Shown here one piece after another: positions 48,777 to 62,584 of a DNA stretch of 64,000 nt. Positions within the stretch are counted from its first letter, which is position 1. The number at the start of each line of letters is the position of its first letter. Location of the stretch: positions 1,054,001 through 1,118,000 of the forward strand of contig NZ_CP022315.1 of assembly GCF_002216775.1 (NCBI RefSeq). The letters are read 5' to 3'. The stretch is from Virgibacillus phasianinus. GTDB lineage: Bacteria; Bacillota; Bacilli; Bacillales; Amphibacillaceae. The translations under genes and the position numbers were made by a program. Under the pieces are notes generated by a model. That model was not told where the DNA came from. It worked only from the letters and a program-made list of their open reading frames with translations, and did no database searches.

Positions 48777-48865
48777 TGGTGCCGAGGGCCGGACTCGAAC
48801 CGGCACGATAGTTACCTATCGCAGGATTTTAAGTCCTGTGCGTCTGCCAATTCCGCCACCCCGGC
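48777..48865 (-). tRNA. tRNA-Leu(TAA)
   Basis: 89 bases with a long variable arm and encoded CCA. Anticodon TAA in CTTAAAA. Confidence 0.97.
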
Positions 48866-48873
48866 ATGGGAAT

Positions 48874-48948
48874 TGGAGCGGAAGACGGGATTCGAACCCG
48901 CGACCCCCACCTTGGCAAGGTGATGTTCTACCACTGAACTACTTCCGC
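48874..48948 (-). tRNA. tRNA-Gly(GCC)
   Basis: 75 bases with encoded CCA. Anticodon GCC in TTGCCAA, and acceptor stem GCGGAAG/CTTCCGC. Confidence 0.97.
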
Positions 48949-48967
48949 GTTGTTATTAGATGAATGA

Positions 48968-49049
48968 TGCGGGTGAAGGGACTTGAACCCCCACGTCAAA
49001 AGACACTAGATCCTAAGTCTAGCGCGTCTGCCAATTCCGCCACACCCGC
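48968..49049 (-). tRNA. tRNA-Leu(TAG), CCA end not encoded
   Basis: 82 bases with a long variable arm and anticodon TAG in CTTAGGA. After the acceptor stem CACCCGC and discriminator A, the genome reads TCA rather than CCA, so the CCA end must be added by nucleotidyltransferase. The other eight tRNAs in the cluster encode CCA. Confidence 0.95.
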
Positions 49050-49059
49050 ATAGCATAAA

Positions 49060-49135
49060 TGGTGAGCCATGAAGGATTCGAACCTTCGACCCTCTGATTA
49101 AAAGTCAGATGCTCTACCAACTGAGCTAATGGCTC
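49060..49135 (-). tRNA. tRNA-Lys(TTT)
   Basis: 76 bases with encoded CCA. Anticodon TTT in CTTTTAA, and acceptor stem GAGCCAT/ATGGCTC. Confidence 0.97.
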
Positions 49136-49158
49136 GTACTATTTAACAATGATGTCAA

Positions 49159-49234
<76 letters not shown>

Positions 49235-49248
49235 TAATTATGTGAAAA

Positions 49249-49324
49249 TGGTGGAGGATGCAGGGCTCGAACCTGCGACCCCCTGCTTGTAAGGCAGGTG
49301 CTCTCCCAGCTGAGCTAATCCTCC
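49249..49324 (-). tRNA. tRNA-Val(TAC)
   Basis: 76 bases with encoded CCA. Anticodon TAC in CTTACAA. First of the nine tRNAs, only about 15 bases after the upstream 5S gene and with no terminator between them. Confidence 0.97.
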
Positions 49325-49339
49325 GGGACATATGTACGG

Positions 49340-49456
49340 CCTGGCGGCGTCCTACTCTTGCAGGGACAAAGTCCCAACTACCATCGGCGCTGGAGAGCTT
49401 AACTGCTGTGTTCGGCATGGGAACAGGTGTGACTTCTCCGCTATAACTACCAGACC
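49340..49456 (-). rRNA. rrf: 5S ribosomal RNA, upstream operon
   Basis: Same sequence as 43457-43573, shifted by 5883 bases. No terminator follows; the tRNA cluster begins about 15 bases downstream. Confidence 0.95.
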
Positions 49457-49572
49457 ATATTAAATTTAAGGACAAAATATATTATAGTCATATTTCTTTC
49501 GAAATGCAAGACCTTTTTTCATTTTATACCCTAAAAACTAAATAAGAGCTTAAATAGATGACAATCAATGGT

Positions 49573-52493
<2,921 letters not shown>

Positions 52494-52722
52494 CTTTATG
52501 ATTAAGAACTTACGTTTTTGATGTCGTTGTCTATCTTGCTCTTATTTAGTTTTCAAGGTACAAAAAGAGAGATTTGCATCCCTCAAAACTGAACAAACAA
52601 CCTGATATGTCAAGGCCTACATGATAGTAGGTCTTACGCCCCCGGATAACCAGCAGGTTATCACAGGGATTCCGTTAAACAGGTCAGCTTCCACTACATG
52701 TAGCTTCTCGCTTCCTGTTTTT

Positions 52723-54294
<1,572 letters not shown>

Positions 54295-54432
54295 AGTTTG
54301 AATAGAATCGACACCAATCAATTCTATCGTTGGTCTTAGCTTTGTTTCGTTGCTTGACATATTACTTGGTTGTTGTTTGTTCAGTTTTCAAGGAGCAAAT
54401 TTCAATCGCCGTCTCAATTTGGCGACTTTATT

Positions 54433-54461
54433 AATATACCACTTAGAAATAATAAAGTCAA
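54433..54461 (-). promoter_or_regulatory. Promoter of the double rRNA-tRNA operon
   Basis: TTGACT (54461-54456), a 17-base spacer and TATATT (54438-54433), with an A/T-rich UP-like stretch upstream (54467-54488). The start point would be the G near 54426, in line with the GTP-sensing rRNA promoters of B. subtilis. Downstream are a TCGCC/GGCGA hairpin and boxA GCTCCTTGAAAACTGAAC. A weaker second promoter (TTGTCT/TATTTA, about 54493-54521) may exist. Confidence 0.88.
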
Positions 54462-54489
54462 TAACCTTTTATTTATTTTTTTAAAGCAA

Positions 54490-54710
54490 TTCGTAAATAA
54501 ATAGTTCGTTTGTTTAAGACAACGTAAACTAATTTACCATGATTCCATGATGAAAGCAAGCAGAATTAAAAAAAGAAATAATTGAAAATACTTTTTGCAA
54601 TAAATTGGTTTGTAAAAAACTTACCTATAGCCCCCGGAAACACGGGAATGGGCTATTCTTAAACTGGAATCAGAAGCTTCTTTAAGCAGACCAATCAGGT
54701 ATTGGGAAAT
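54490..54710. other. Spacer between the rRNA promoter and the lysS terminator
   Basis: AT-rich and noncoding. The one visible element is a hairpin TAGCCC-CCGG...CGGG-GGGCTA (54634-54659) without a T run. It may be a fallback terminator remnant or DNA-level element; I cannot assign a role. Confidence 0.4.
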
Positions 54711-54763
54711 AAAAAAAGACATCCCGGAAAACACCCTACAAAAAGGGTATTGCCGAAATATCT
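54711..54763 (-). terminator. Terminator after lysS
   Basis: An 11-bp outer stem (AGATATTTCGG with CCGGGATGTCT, including wobble pairs), an inner ACCC/GGGT stem and a following run of seven Ts lie about 25 bases past the lysS stop. It insulates the rRNA promoter from lysS transcription. Confidence 0.85.
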
Positions 54764-54785
54764 TCTTTGTAAACCTATTTCCTAA

Positions 54786-56285
<1,500 letters not shown>

Positions 56286-56342
56286 TTAGCTATGTCCATG
56301 CCAATCGTTTATCGTTCATTATATAAGAAATAGGATATTATT

Positions 56343-56492
56343 TCATGCATTTACATTATTATAACATGCAGCTCGTTTACGCATTTCAAGAAGTGCGACT
56401 TTTACAACCTTGTGCTTAATCAGTCGATCCATGTGAAGCATACATGCATCTATTTTTTCTTTGGGGCTGGGAGCGTGATACACCTTCTGAAA
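56343..56492 (-). pseudogene. dusB: Remnant of dusB (tRNA-dihydrouridine synthase), C-terminal fragment
   Basis: Directly after the yazB stop, a 49-codon frame without a start reads through the blocks YHAPSPKEKIDACMLHMDRL, IKHK..KVALLEMRK and RAACY, then TGA. These align, as I recall, with the C-terminal part of DusB: P-T-P-x-EKI, the LHM-RLI helix and EMRKHAAWY. The gene order yazB-dusB-lysS of B. subtilis predicts dusB exactly here. All of the catalytic barrel and the last ~30 residues are missing, and the histidine and tryptophan of the EMRKH-W motif are changed. Two TATAAT sequences (56363-56358, with an extended TG, and 56323-56318) in and after it may now serve lysS. Confidence 0.7.
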
Positions 56493-56494
56493 GA

Positions 56495-56722
56495 TTACTT
56501 TACTCCCTGGATATGTTCGTCTTTGCCGATTAATTCTTCTTTTGATACAGACAGGGTGAGTGCAACTTTATCCAGAAGCACATCAGGTGCCTCCTTCATT
56601 CCCCGTTCCACATCACGAAGTTCTGTAATCGACACATGCAAAACCTTAGCAAAATCTATTTGTGTATATCCTTTTAATTTACGAAATGCTTTTACTCGCC
56701 TGCCGATTCTTGCGGTGTCCAT
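56495..56722 (-). CDS. Xre-family HTH protein (YazB-like)
   Basis: A 75-residue helix-turn-helix protein (IGRRVKAFRKLKGYTQIDFA, then KVLHVSITELRDVERG). It overlaps the end of folK by 31 bases, as yazB does in the B. subtilis folate operon. Its target genes are unknown to me. Confidence 0.88.
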   Translation of the reverse strand: MDTARIGRRVKAFRKLKGYTQIDFAKVLHVSITELRDVERGMKEAPDVLLDKVALTLSVSKEELIGKDEHIQGVK

Positions 56723-57204
56723 TTTCTAACATCCTTTACATCTTGGTCCGTCAAATCATCCACATAATCCGACACACATTTACCCTGAGCACCAATAGGT
56801 AACTCTGGGTTTAATTCTTTTAAGGGTATAAGTACAAATGCTCGTTCATACAACCGTGGATGCGGCACATTTAATCGTTCTGTTTTTATATTTTCATCAT
56901 TATAGATTAAAATGTCAAGGTCTATTGTACGGGGGCCGAATCTGATTGCACGTTTTCGTCCCAGTCCCTCCTCAATTCGCTGGCATCTCTCCAATAAAGC
57001 GAAAGGAGTAAGTGGCGTTTCAATTTGGATAGCCATGTTTAGAAAATCAGCCTGGTCTGTATAACCTACCGGCGCCGTCTCATAAATAGACGATTCACTC
57101 TTAATCGTAATATGTTCATTTGTTCGCAGTTCATGTAATGCCTTTTGTAAATGGGTGTATCTCGGTTCAATATTAGTTCCGAGTGCTAGGAAAACATTAT
57201 TCAT
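56692..57204 (-). CDS. folK: 6-hydroxymethyl-7,8-dihydropterin pyrophosphokinase
   Basis: HPPK activates the pterin for coupling to PABA. The 170-residue product has FLALGTNIEPRYTHLQKALH, SSIYETAPVGYTDQADFLN and the signature GRKRAIRFGPRTIDLDILIY. Its ATG overlaps the folB stop by one base. Confidence 0.97.
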   Translation of the reverse strand: MNNVFLALGTNIEPRYTHLQKALHELRTNEHITIKSESSIYETAPVGYTDQADFLNMAIQIETPLTPFALLERCQRIEEGLGRKRAIRFGPRTIDLDILIYNDENIKTERLNVPHPRLYERAFVLIPLKELNPELPIGAQGKCVSDYVDDLTDQDVKDVRKWTPQESAGE

Positions 57205-57566
57205 TATTTTTTCTCCCTAAAAATTTCTACAGCTACCGATTCGTAATGACCGCGAATTGGCGGGTCTGGTTTCACAACCTTCACAAGGATAGCTTGTAAT
57301 AAATCAAAATTGGATAAGAGACTCTTAGCGATATCTTCTGCCACAGCCTCAATCAGGTTTTTTGGATCACCTTCGACAACTGTTTGTATAAGTTCATAAG
57401 CGTGTCCATAATGAATGGAATCTTCCATCCTGTCACTTTCTCCCGGCTGCTTTAGATCCACCAGTAATTCTACATCAACATGAAATCGTTGCCCCAATTT
57501 GTTTTCTTCTGGAAGTAGTCCATGATATCCATAAAACCGCAAACCTTTAAGTATAATTTTGTCCAT
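57204..57566 (-). CDS. folB: Dihydroneopterin aldolase
   Basis: The 120-residue enzyme splits dihydroneopterin to give the folK substrate. Motifs: LKGLRFYGYHGLLPEENKLG with the catalytic glutamate, and the C-terminal VKPDPPIRGHYESVAVEIFR with the conserved proline/lysine. Tightly packed between folP and folK. Confidence 0.97.
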   Translation of the reverse strand: MDKIILKGLRFYGYHGLLPEENKLGQRFHVDVELLVDLKQPGESDRMEDSIHYGHAYELIQTVVEGDPKNLIEAVAEDIAKSLLSNFDLLQAILVKVVKPDPPIRGHYESVAVEIFREKK

Positions 57567-57567
57567 C

Positions 57568-58392
57568 TTATTTACCTCCAGCTAGCATCCTGTCCATCAT
57601 CTTTGCTAATTCAGCGGTTCGTTTTACATCGTGGACCCGGACAATTTGCACGCCTTTTTGAATCGCCATACAGGTGGTTGCCCCTGTTCCATTATCCCTT
57701 TCCGCTGGCGGAACATCCAAAATGTGTCCAATAAAGGATTTACGCGATGCCCCAAGCAAAACGGGATAACCCATTTCCACGAATTTTTCCAGATGATTCA
57801 TGGTAACTAGATTATCCGTTATCGTTTTAGCAAATCCAATTCCCGGATCAAGAATAATATTGTCTCTCCTTACACCGGCTTTTAATGCAATCTCAATGCT
57901 ATCGTGCAAATCTTGTTTCATATCATCAATTAGCGAAAAGTAGTTTTTATCCGTACGGTTATGCATTATTATTAGTGGAACATCATATTCCGCTGCAACA
58001 TCTGCTATTTCAGGTTCCCTTTTTGCTCCCCATACGTCATTAATAATTGAGGCACCAGCATCAATTGCTGCTCTGGCTGTTTCAGCCTTATACGTATCAA
58101 TTGAAATCGGAATCGTTACAGCTTCCTTTACCGCTTTAATTGCTGGTACAATCCGTTTGATTTCCTCTTCTTTCGATATTGCCTGGTGATTCGGCCGGGT
58201 TGATTCACCACCAATATCAATGATATCAGCTCCCAGTTTTTCCATCTCAACTGCCTGTGCAACAGCATTCTCTACTGTTATATAACTTCCGCCATCCGAA
58301 AAAGAGTCAGGCGTAACATTTAAAATTCCCATGATATGTGTTCGTTCTGATAAATTGTATGTCATTGCTTTTGTTTTCAAAAACGCCTGCAT
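57568..58392 (-). CDS. folP: Dihydropteroate synthase
   Basis: Joins the pterin pyrophosphate to PABA; the sulfonamide target. The 274-residue TIM barrel shows MGILNVTPDSFSDGG, DIIDIGGESTRP, NDVWGAK, LDPGIGFAKT and LLGASRKSFIGH. I prefer ATG 58392 (MQAFLKTKAM), seven bases after GAAGG; 58395 is also possible. In B. subtilis pabB-pabA-pabC precede it, but here cysK and its terminator lie upstream. Confidence 0.97.
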   Translation of the reverse strand: MQAFLKTKAMTYNLSERTHIMGILNVTPDSFSDGGSYITVENAVAQAVEMEKLGADIIDIGGESTRPNHQAISKEEEIKRIVPAIKAVKEAVTIPISIDTYKAETARAAIDAGASIINDVWGAKREPEIADVAAEYDVPLIIMHNRTDKNYFSLIDDMKQDLHDSIEIALKAGVRRDNIILDPGIGFAKTITDNLVTMNHLEKFVEMGYPVLLGASRKSFIGHILDVPPAERDNGTGATTCMAIQKGVQIVRVHDVKRTAELAKMMDRMLAGGK

Positions 58393-58441
58393 CATCAAAC
58401 CTTCTTCCAGTCTTCTTATTCTGTATAATCGTATCACAATG

Positions 58442-58477
58442 AAAAAAAAAGGACTAGTACGGATTCGCTACTAGTCC
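58442..58477 (-). terminator. Terminator after cysK
   Basis: GGACTAGTA and TACTAGTCC form a 9-bp stem followed by nine Ts on the minus strand. It separates cysK from folP, which must have its own promoter in the short gap. Confidence 0.95.
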
Positions 58478-58487
58478 CTAATACAGG

Positions 58488-59420
58488 CTACTTTTCAATT
58501 TCATCAAAGTCATATAATGGTGTTGAAAGGTATCGTTCTCCATTACTTGGTATAATGGCTACAACCTTTTTGCCTTTGCCTAGCTTCTTGGCTACCTTTT
58601 TAGCAGCAGCGATGGCAGCACCCGACGATATCCCGCCAAGGATACCATCCTTTTTGGCAACCTCACGCGAAGTAGAGAAAGCTTCCTCATTTGTAATCCG
58701 GATAATTTCATCATAAATATCTGTGTCTAATACCTTTGGAACAAAGCCTGCGCCAAGTCCCTGTATTTTATGTGGTCCAGGAGAGCCGCCGGATAATATA
58801 GCAGAATCAGATGGTTCAACTGCATACAGCTTAACATCACTGAAATGTTCTTTTAATACCTTGCCTGCTCCGGATATCGTTCCGCCAGTGCCAATTCCTG
58901 AGACAAACCCATCTAATCCATCTTTCATTTGTTCAACGATTTCTTTCCCGGTAGTACGAGCGTGCACATCAGGATTAGCCATATTATTAAACTGCTGTGG
59001 CATAAAGTAACCATTTTCTTCTTTTAATTCTTCTGCCTTTTTAATTGCTGTGTTCATTCCGCCTGACCCCGGGGTTAAAACTAATTTAGCTCCATAGGCA
59101 CGCAACAGATTTTGACGTTCTTTACTCATTGTATCTGGCATAACTAATACCGTTTTATAACCTTTAGCGGCGCCGACCATCGCAAGGCCAATTCCCGTAT
59201 TACCACTTGTCGGTTCAATAATAGTGTCGCCTTCTTTTAATATGCCTTCCTCTTCTGCAGCTTCGATCATCGCTAATGCAATTCGATCTTTAACTGAACT
59301 TCCCGGATTCATATACTCTAACTTCAAATAAATATCTGCACTATCTGAATCTGCCGAACGATTCAATTTAACCATTGGTGTTTCACCAATTAAACCTGCA
59401 ATAGTATCAGCAACTCTCAT
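58488..59420 (-). CDS. cysK: Cysteine synthase A (O-acetylserine sulfhydrylase)
   Basis: PLP enzyme of 310 residues that makes cysteine from O-acetylserine. Motifs: [16 protein letters not shown] with the PLP lysine, [15 protein letters not shown] and the phosphate loop [12 protein letters not shown]. Start ATG 59420 follows AGGAGG by nine bases; the GTG just before is less likely. It works with CysE, encoded at 32287-32955. Confidence 0.97.
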   Translation of the reverse strand: MRVADTIAGLIGETPMVKLNRSADSDSADIYLKLEYMNPGSSVKDRIALAMIEAAEEEGILKEGDTIIEPTSGNTGIGLAMVGAAKGYKTVLVMPDTMSKERQNLLRAYGAKLVLTPGSGGMNTAIKKAEELKEENGYFMPQQFNNMANPDVHARTTGKEIVEQMKDGLDGFVSGIGTGGTISGAGKVLKEHFSDVKLYAVEPSDSAILSGGSPGPHKIQGLGAGFVPKVLDTDIYDEIIRITNEEAFSTSREVAKKDGILGGISSGAAIAAAKKVAKKLGKGKKVVAIIPSNGERYLSTPLYDFDEIEK

Positions 59421-59466
59421 CACTAACTTCCTCCTAATTCATAGTGTTTTAATAGGATTTATTTAT

Positions 59467-59495
59467 AATGTACGTGGTAAAGTGGGAATTGTCAA
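59467..59495 (-). promoter_or_regulatory. Promoter of cysK
   Basis: Consensus TTGACA (59495-59490), a 17-base spacer and TACATT (59472-59467), 45 bases before the cysK start. In B. subtilis cysK is controlled by CymR; I could not identify a CymR site with confidence. Confidence 0.82.
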
Positions 59496-59514
59496 ACAAA
59501 ATATTACATTGCCG

Positions 59515-60426
59515 CTATTCTTCATCTTCATCATAAATCCATTCAATATCTAATTTATTCCAAAGTGGCTCGGTGGTTAACGACTGATCCAACTTATCCA
59601 TTGCCAGTTCCCTTTTTAAGTATGGTTTAATTTCCTTATAGGTGAAATTAATATCCGGCAGCATGCGGTGAAGGAAGATGATTGCAACACCCGTATCACT
59701 TTTGAATGGTTCACTATAAGTTCCTTCTTCCATTTTTTTAGCTGTATCCACGTATCCTGTTGGTAAGAACTGACTGTTGGTTTGAAAATAGCCCAAATAT
59801 CCGCCATCTTTTTTAGTATCCTCATCAATTGAGTATTCTTTTGCAAGTAAGGAGAAGGATGCACCATTGTCCAACTCTTTTTCGACCTTTTCAGCTGTTT
59901 TCATATTCCTTACGATAATATGCGATACTTTTATTGATGCAGTAAAATTATACTGATTCTTATATACATCGTAATAGGACTTCATCTTTTCTTCAGGAAC
60001 AGACGTATCCATCGTAAGCAGTGCACCTAATTGATAACGGTAAATAATATCCTTACGCCACTCTTTTTCCTTTTGCTTTGCTTCCTTGGGTGTCATTGGG
60101 CCTTGGCTACCATTTAATAAGGCAAGTTCACGTTTAATTACTTTATCACTTATTTCAATTCCCTTTTTATCAGCCAGCTTGTCGACAATTTCCGAATCAA
60201 CCATTCGTTTCAGCTGCTCTTTCCCATGCTCAGCACGAAGTTTTGACATCCATGCATCATATGAAATCGTTTCGCCATCCACTGTAGCAACTGGCTCCTT
60301 GGCATTAACCGCTTTCTTCCCGTCATCCAATACGACTTTTTCTCCTCCTTTATTCCAAAAGAAGAGTGTAGCCACATTTGTAATCAACAGTATAACAATT
60401 ATCCCAAGTAATAATTTCTTTGACAT
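59515..60426 (-). CDS. Membrane-anchored parvulin-type peptidyl-prolyl isomerase (YacD/PrsA-like)
   Basis: The 303-residue protein has a short basic N-terminus and one membrane segment (LLLGIIVILLITNVATLFFW) without a lipobox cysteine, so it is anchored rather than a lipoprotein like PrsA. A helical SurA_N-like part follows, then a parvulin domain from about residue 165 (KVSHIIVRNMKTAEKVEKEL, DGGYLGYFQ, SEPFKSDTG). It should help fold secreted proteins outside the membrane. It follows hslO as yacD does in B. subtilis. Confidence 0.88.
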   Translation of the reverse strand: MSKKLLLGIIVILLITNVATLFFWNKGGEKVVLDDGKKAVNAKEPVATVDGETISYDAWMSKLRAEHGKEQLKRMVDSEIVDKLADKKGIEISDKVIKRELALLNGSQGPMTPKEAKQKEKEWRKDIIYRYQLGALLTMDTSVPEEKMKSYYDVYKNQYNFTASIKVSHIIVRNMKTAEKVEKELDNGASFSLLAKEYSIDEDTKKDGGYLGYFQTNSQFLPTGYVDTAKKMEEGTYSEPFKSDTGVAIIFLHRMLPDINFTYKEIKPYLKRELAMDKLDQSLTTEPLWNKLDIEWIYDEDEE

Positions 60427-60452
60427 ATAGAACTCCCTATCCTGTTAGTAAT

Positions 60453-61322
60453 CTATTGCTTTAATGATTCAAGTTCCTTTTCACTGAATTGGTAAACCTC
60501 ATTGCAAAAGTGACACGTTGCCTCTGCACCGTGGTCTTCATCAATCATTTTCTGTATTTCCTCATTACCCAGTCCGCTGATTGCGTGTTCAATCCGTTCC
60601 TTTGAACATTTACATGTAAAGGAAATAGGCAATGTTTCATGCATTTTTATTTCTTCATTACCAAACAATCGTTGCAGGATCTCTTCAGGCGAATTTCCTT
60701 CTCTGATCAATGTGGAGATTGCTGGAAACGACTGAATTTGTGCTTCTAACCGTTCAATAATTTCCTCATCAGCACCAGGCATTACTTGGACAATAAACCC
60801 TCCCGCGGCTAGAACTGAATGATCCGGATTTATAAGAACCCCCGCTCCTACGGCTGAAGGGACTTGTTCTGAATTGGCAAAGTAATACGTAAAATCTTCA
60901 CTAATTTCACCAGATACAATCGGCACCTGACCAGTAAAATAATCCTTTAATCCTAAATCTTTGGTAACACTTATTGTTCCTTCTGTTCCCACTGCACGGG
61001 CAACATCCAATTTTCCTTTATCATTTAAATCAAAATCAACATGCGGGTTGGTTACATAGCCGCGGACCTCACCATGTGGATTGGCATCAGCAATCATTGG
61101 GCCAATCGGGCCATCCCCTTCCACTTTTACAGTTAGGGAATCATCACCTTTTAACATGGCACCCATCATCGCAGTTACTGTAATTGTTCGGCCTAATGCT
61201 GCTGAGGTGGTTGCCCAGGAATCGTGACGGCGCTGTGCTTCACTTACTGTTTCCGTGGTTACACTTGCATAGGCACGAACCATTCCGCCGTATGTTGTAG
61301 CCTTTACTAAGTAATCTGTCAT
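60453..61322 (-). CDS. hslO: Redox-regulated chaperone Hsp33
   Basis: Hsp33 becomes an active holdase on oxidation and unfolding. The 289-residue product has the C-terminal zinc switch CKC...CHFC with about 30 residues between the pairs (near residues 235-270), and the N-terminal fold ([20 protein letters not shown]). It starts 12 bases after coaX stops, so the two are co-transcribed. Confidence 0.97.
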   Translation of the reverse strand: MTDYLVKATTYGGMVRAYASVTTETVSEAQRRHDSWATTSAALGRTITVTAMMGAMLKGDDSLTVKVEGDGPIGPMIADANPHGEVRGYVTNPHVDFDLNDKGKLDVARAVGTEGTISVTKDLGLKDYFTGQVPIVSGEISEDFTYYFANSEQVPSAVGAGVLINPDHSVLAAGGFIVQVMPGADEEIIERLEAQIQSFPAISTLIREGNSPEEILQRLFGNEEIKMHETLPISFTCKCSKERIEHAISGLGNEEIQKMIDEDHGAEATCHFCNEVYQFSEKELESLKQ

Positions 61323-61334
61323 AACAAACTCTCC

Positions 61335-62111
61335 TTACTTCATTTCCTGGTTCCGTTTATAAATAATATACAATCCCTTCAACGTCAGGTTTGTATCAAC
61401 ATGGTCTATTGTCTTGGAATCATCTGCAATTAATTTTGCGAGACCACCAGTCGCAACAACTGTGGGCATTTCATTTGCCTGCTCTTTAATTCTTGATACG
61501 ACCTCATCAACTTGTCCAATATACCCATAATATATTCCTGCCTGCATTGCTTCGACAGTAGATGTTCCAATTATACTGGATGGGCTGGTAATTTCCACCT
61601 TAGGAAGTTTTGACGCCTTACTGTATAACGCCTCCAGTGATATATGAATACCCGGCGCAATTGCACCGCCTTCATATTCTTTCTTCTCGTTCACATAGCA
61701 ATACGTTGTAGCAGTTCCAAAATCAATGATCACCAATGGTGAACCATATTCTTCAATAGCACCAACAGCGTTTACAATTCTGTCAGCACCAATTTCTTTC
61801 GGATTTGGATATTTCATCGGTAAAAAAGATTGAACATCATCTTTGCCAATAACTAATGCTTCCTGATGAAAATACTTTCTGCACATCTTTTCGAGAGCAA
61901 ACATAATTGGTGGAACAACAGACGAAATAATAATTCCGGTAATGTCTTTGAATGAAATGCCTGTATGCTCCAATAAGGACTTAATCAGCATACCAAATTC
62001 ATCCTCAGATTTATAGCGATCCGTTTTAATTCGCCACTCATGTGTTAACTGATCATTTTTAAAGACACCTAAAACAGTACTTGTATTTCCAACATCCAGT
62101 ACAAAAAGCAT
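61335..62111 (-). CDS. coaX: Type III pantothenate kinase
   Basis: First step of coenzyme A synthesis in bacteria lacking CoaA, not feedback-inhibited. From ATG 62111 ([20 protein letters not shown]) it has 258 residues, the family length. The ASKHA phosphate-binding motifs [30 protein letters not shown] and [10 protein letters not shown] are present. An upstream ATG adds four residues but abuts the ribosome binding site. Confidence 0.97.
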   Translation of the reverse strand: MLFVLDVGNTSTVLGVFKNDQLTHEWRIKTDRYKSEDEFGMLIKSLLEHTGISFKDITGIIISSVVPPIMFALEKMCRKYFHQEALVIGKDDVQSFLPMKYPNPKEIGADRIVNAVGAIEEYGSPLVIIDFGTATTYCYVNEKKEYEGGAIAPGIHISLEALYSKASKLPKVEITSPSSIIGTSTVEAMQAGIYYGYIGQVDEVVSRIKEQANEMPTVVATGGLAKLIADDSKTIDHVDTNLTLKGLYIIYKRNQEMK

Positions 62112-62238
62112 TGTTAAAATCATACCTTTCTATTATCCGTATTATAAACATTATATATGGCTGCTCCAGCATAGTTTGTTGCTACTATCACCACAGTTGA
62201 TATAAACTGGGACATAACTTTGTATGAGCGTTAATCCA

Positions 62239-62460
62239 CCGCTGCTTAAAAAACACTGCACTTTCCGCGGGCAACGCCGGATACTCCTTGCCGGGGCAAG
62301 GAGGCTTGGCACTCGCCCTAAGGTGCGCGCAGTATATTCAAGATGCGATGATAGATCCACATATTTGTGTATTAGCTACACCTTTTTCAGTGCCCTCAGC
62401 GTAAGCTCAAGGGGGCCATGAAAGCGTAGATTTTTCCTTAGCGGTCGCCATGGGGCCAAA
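62239..62460. repeat. Intergenic repeat, single copy of the element seen near tufA
   Basis: It lies between ftsH and coaX. It shares a 20-base start (62239-62258) and a 33-base block (62328-62360) with 10377-10396 and 10701-10733. At its centre is a perfect palindrome CTCCTTGCCGGGGCAAGGAG (62284-62303) inside larger imperfect arms. No coding potential of its own; the open frame across it follows from the repeat sequence. Confidence 0.75.
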
Positions 62461-62532
62461 AAATTCTATCTTTTAGAAAACAGCTTTATATATTTAAATA
62501 TATCATAATTTCTTTCCGCACATAATCCACAA

Positions 62533-62575
62533 TACAAAGAACAACCCCTCATCCATCTGAAGGGTTGTTCTTTTA
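62533..62575 (-). terminator. Terminator after ftsH
   Basis: AGAACAACCC and GGGTTGTTCT form a 10-bp stem with a loop of about 13 bases just past the ftsH stop. The tail is TTTGTATTG, so strength is moderate. Confidence 0.8.
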
Positions 62576-62584
62576 TAGAAAACA

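Noticed and set aside
54490-54710. Small RNA gene between lysS and the rRNA promoter
   Set aside because: One hairpin without T run and no clear promoter; not enough to support an RNA gene.
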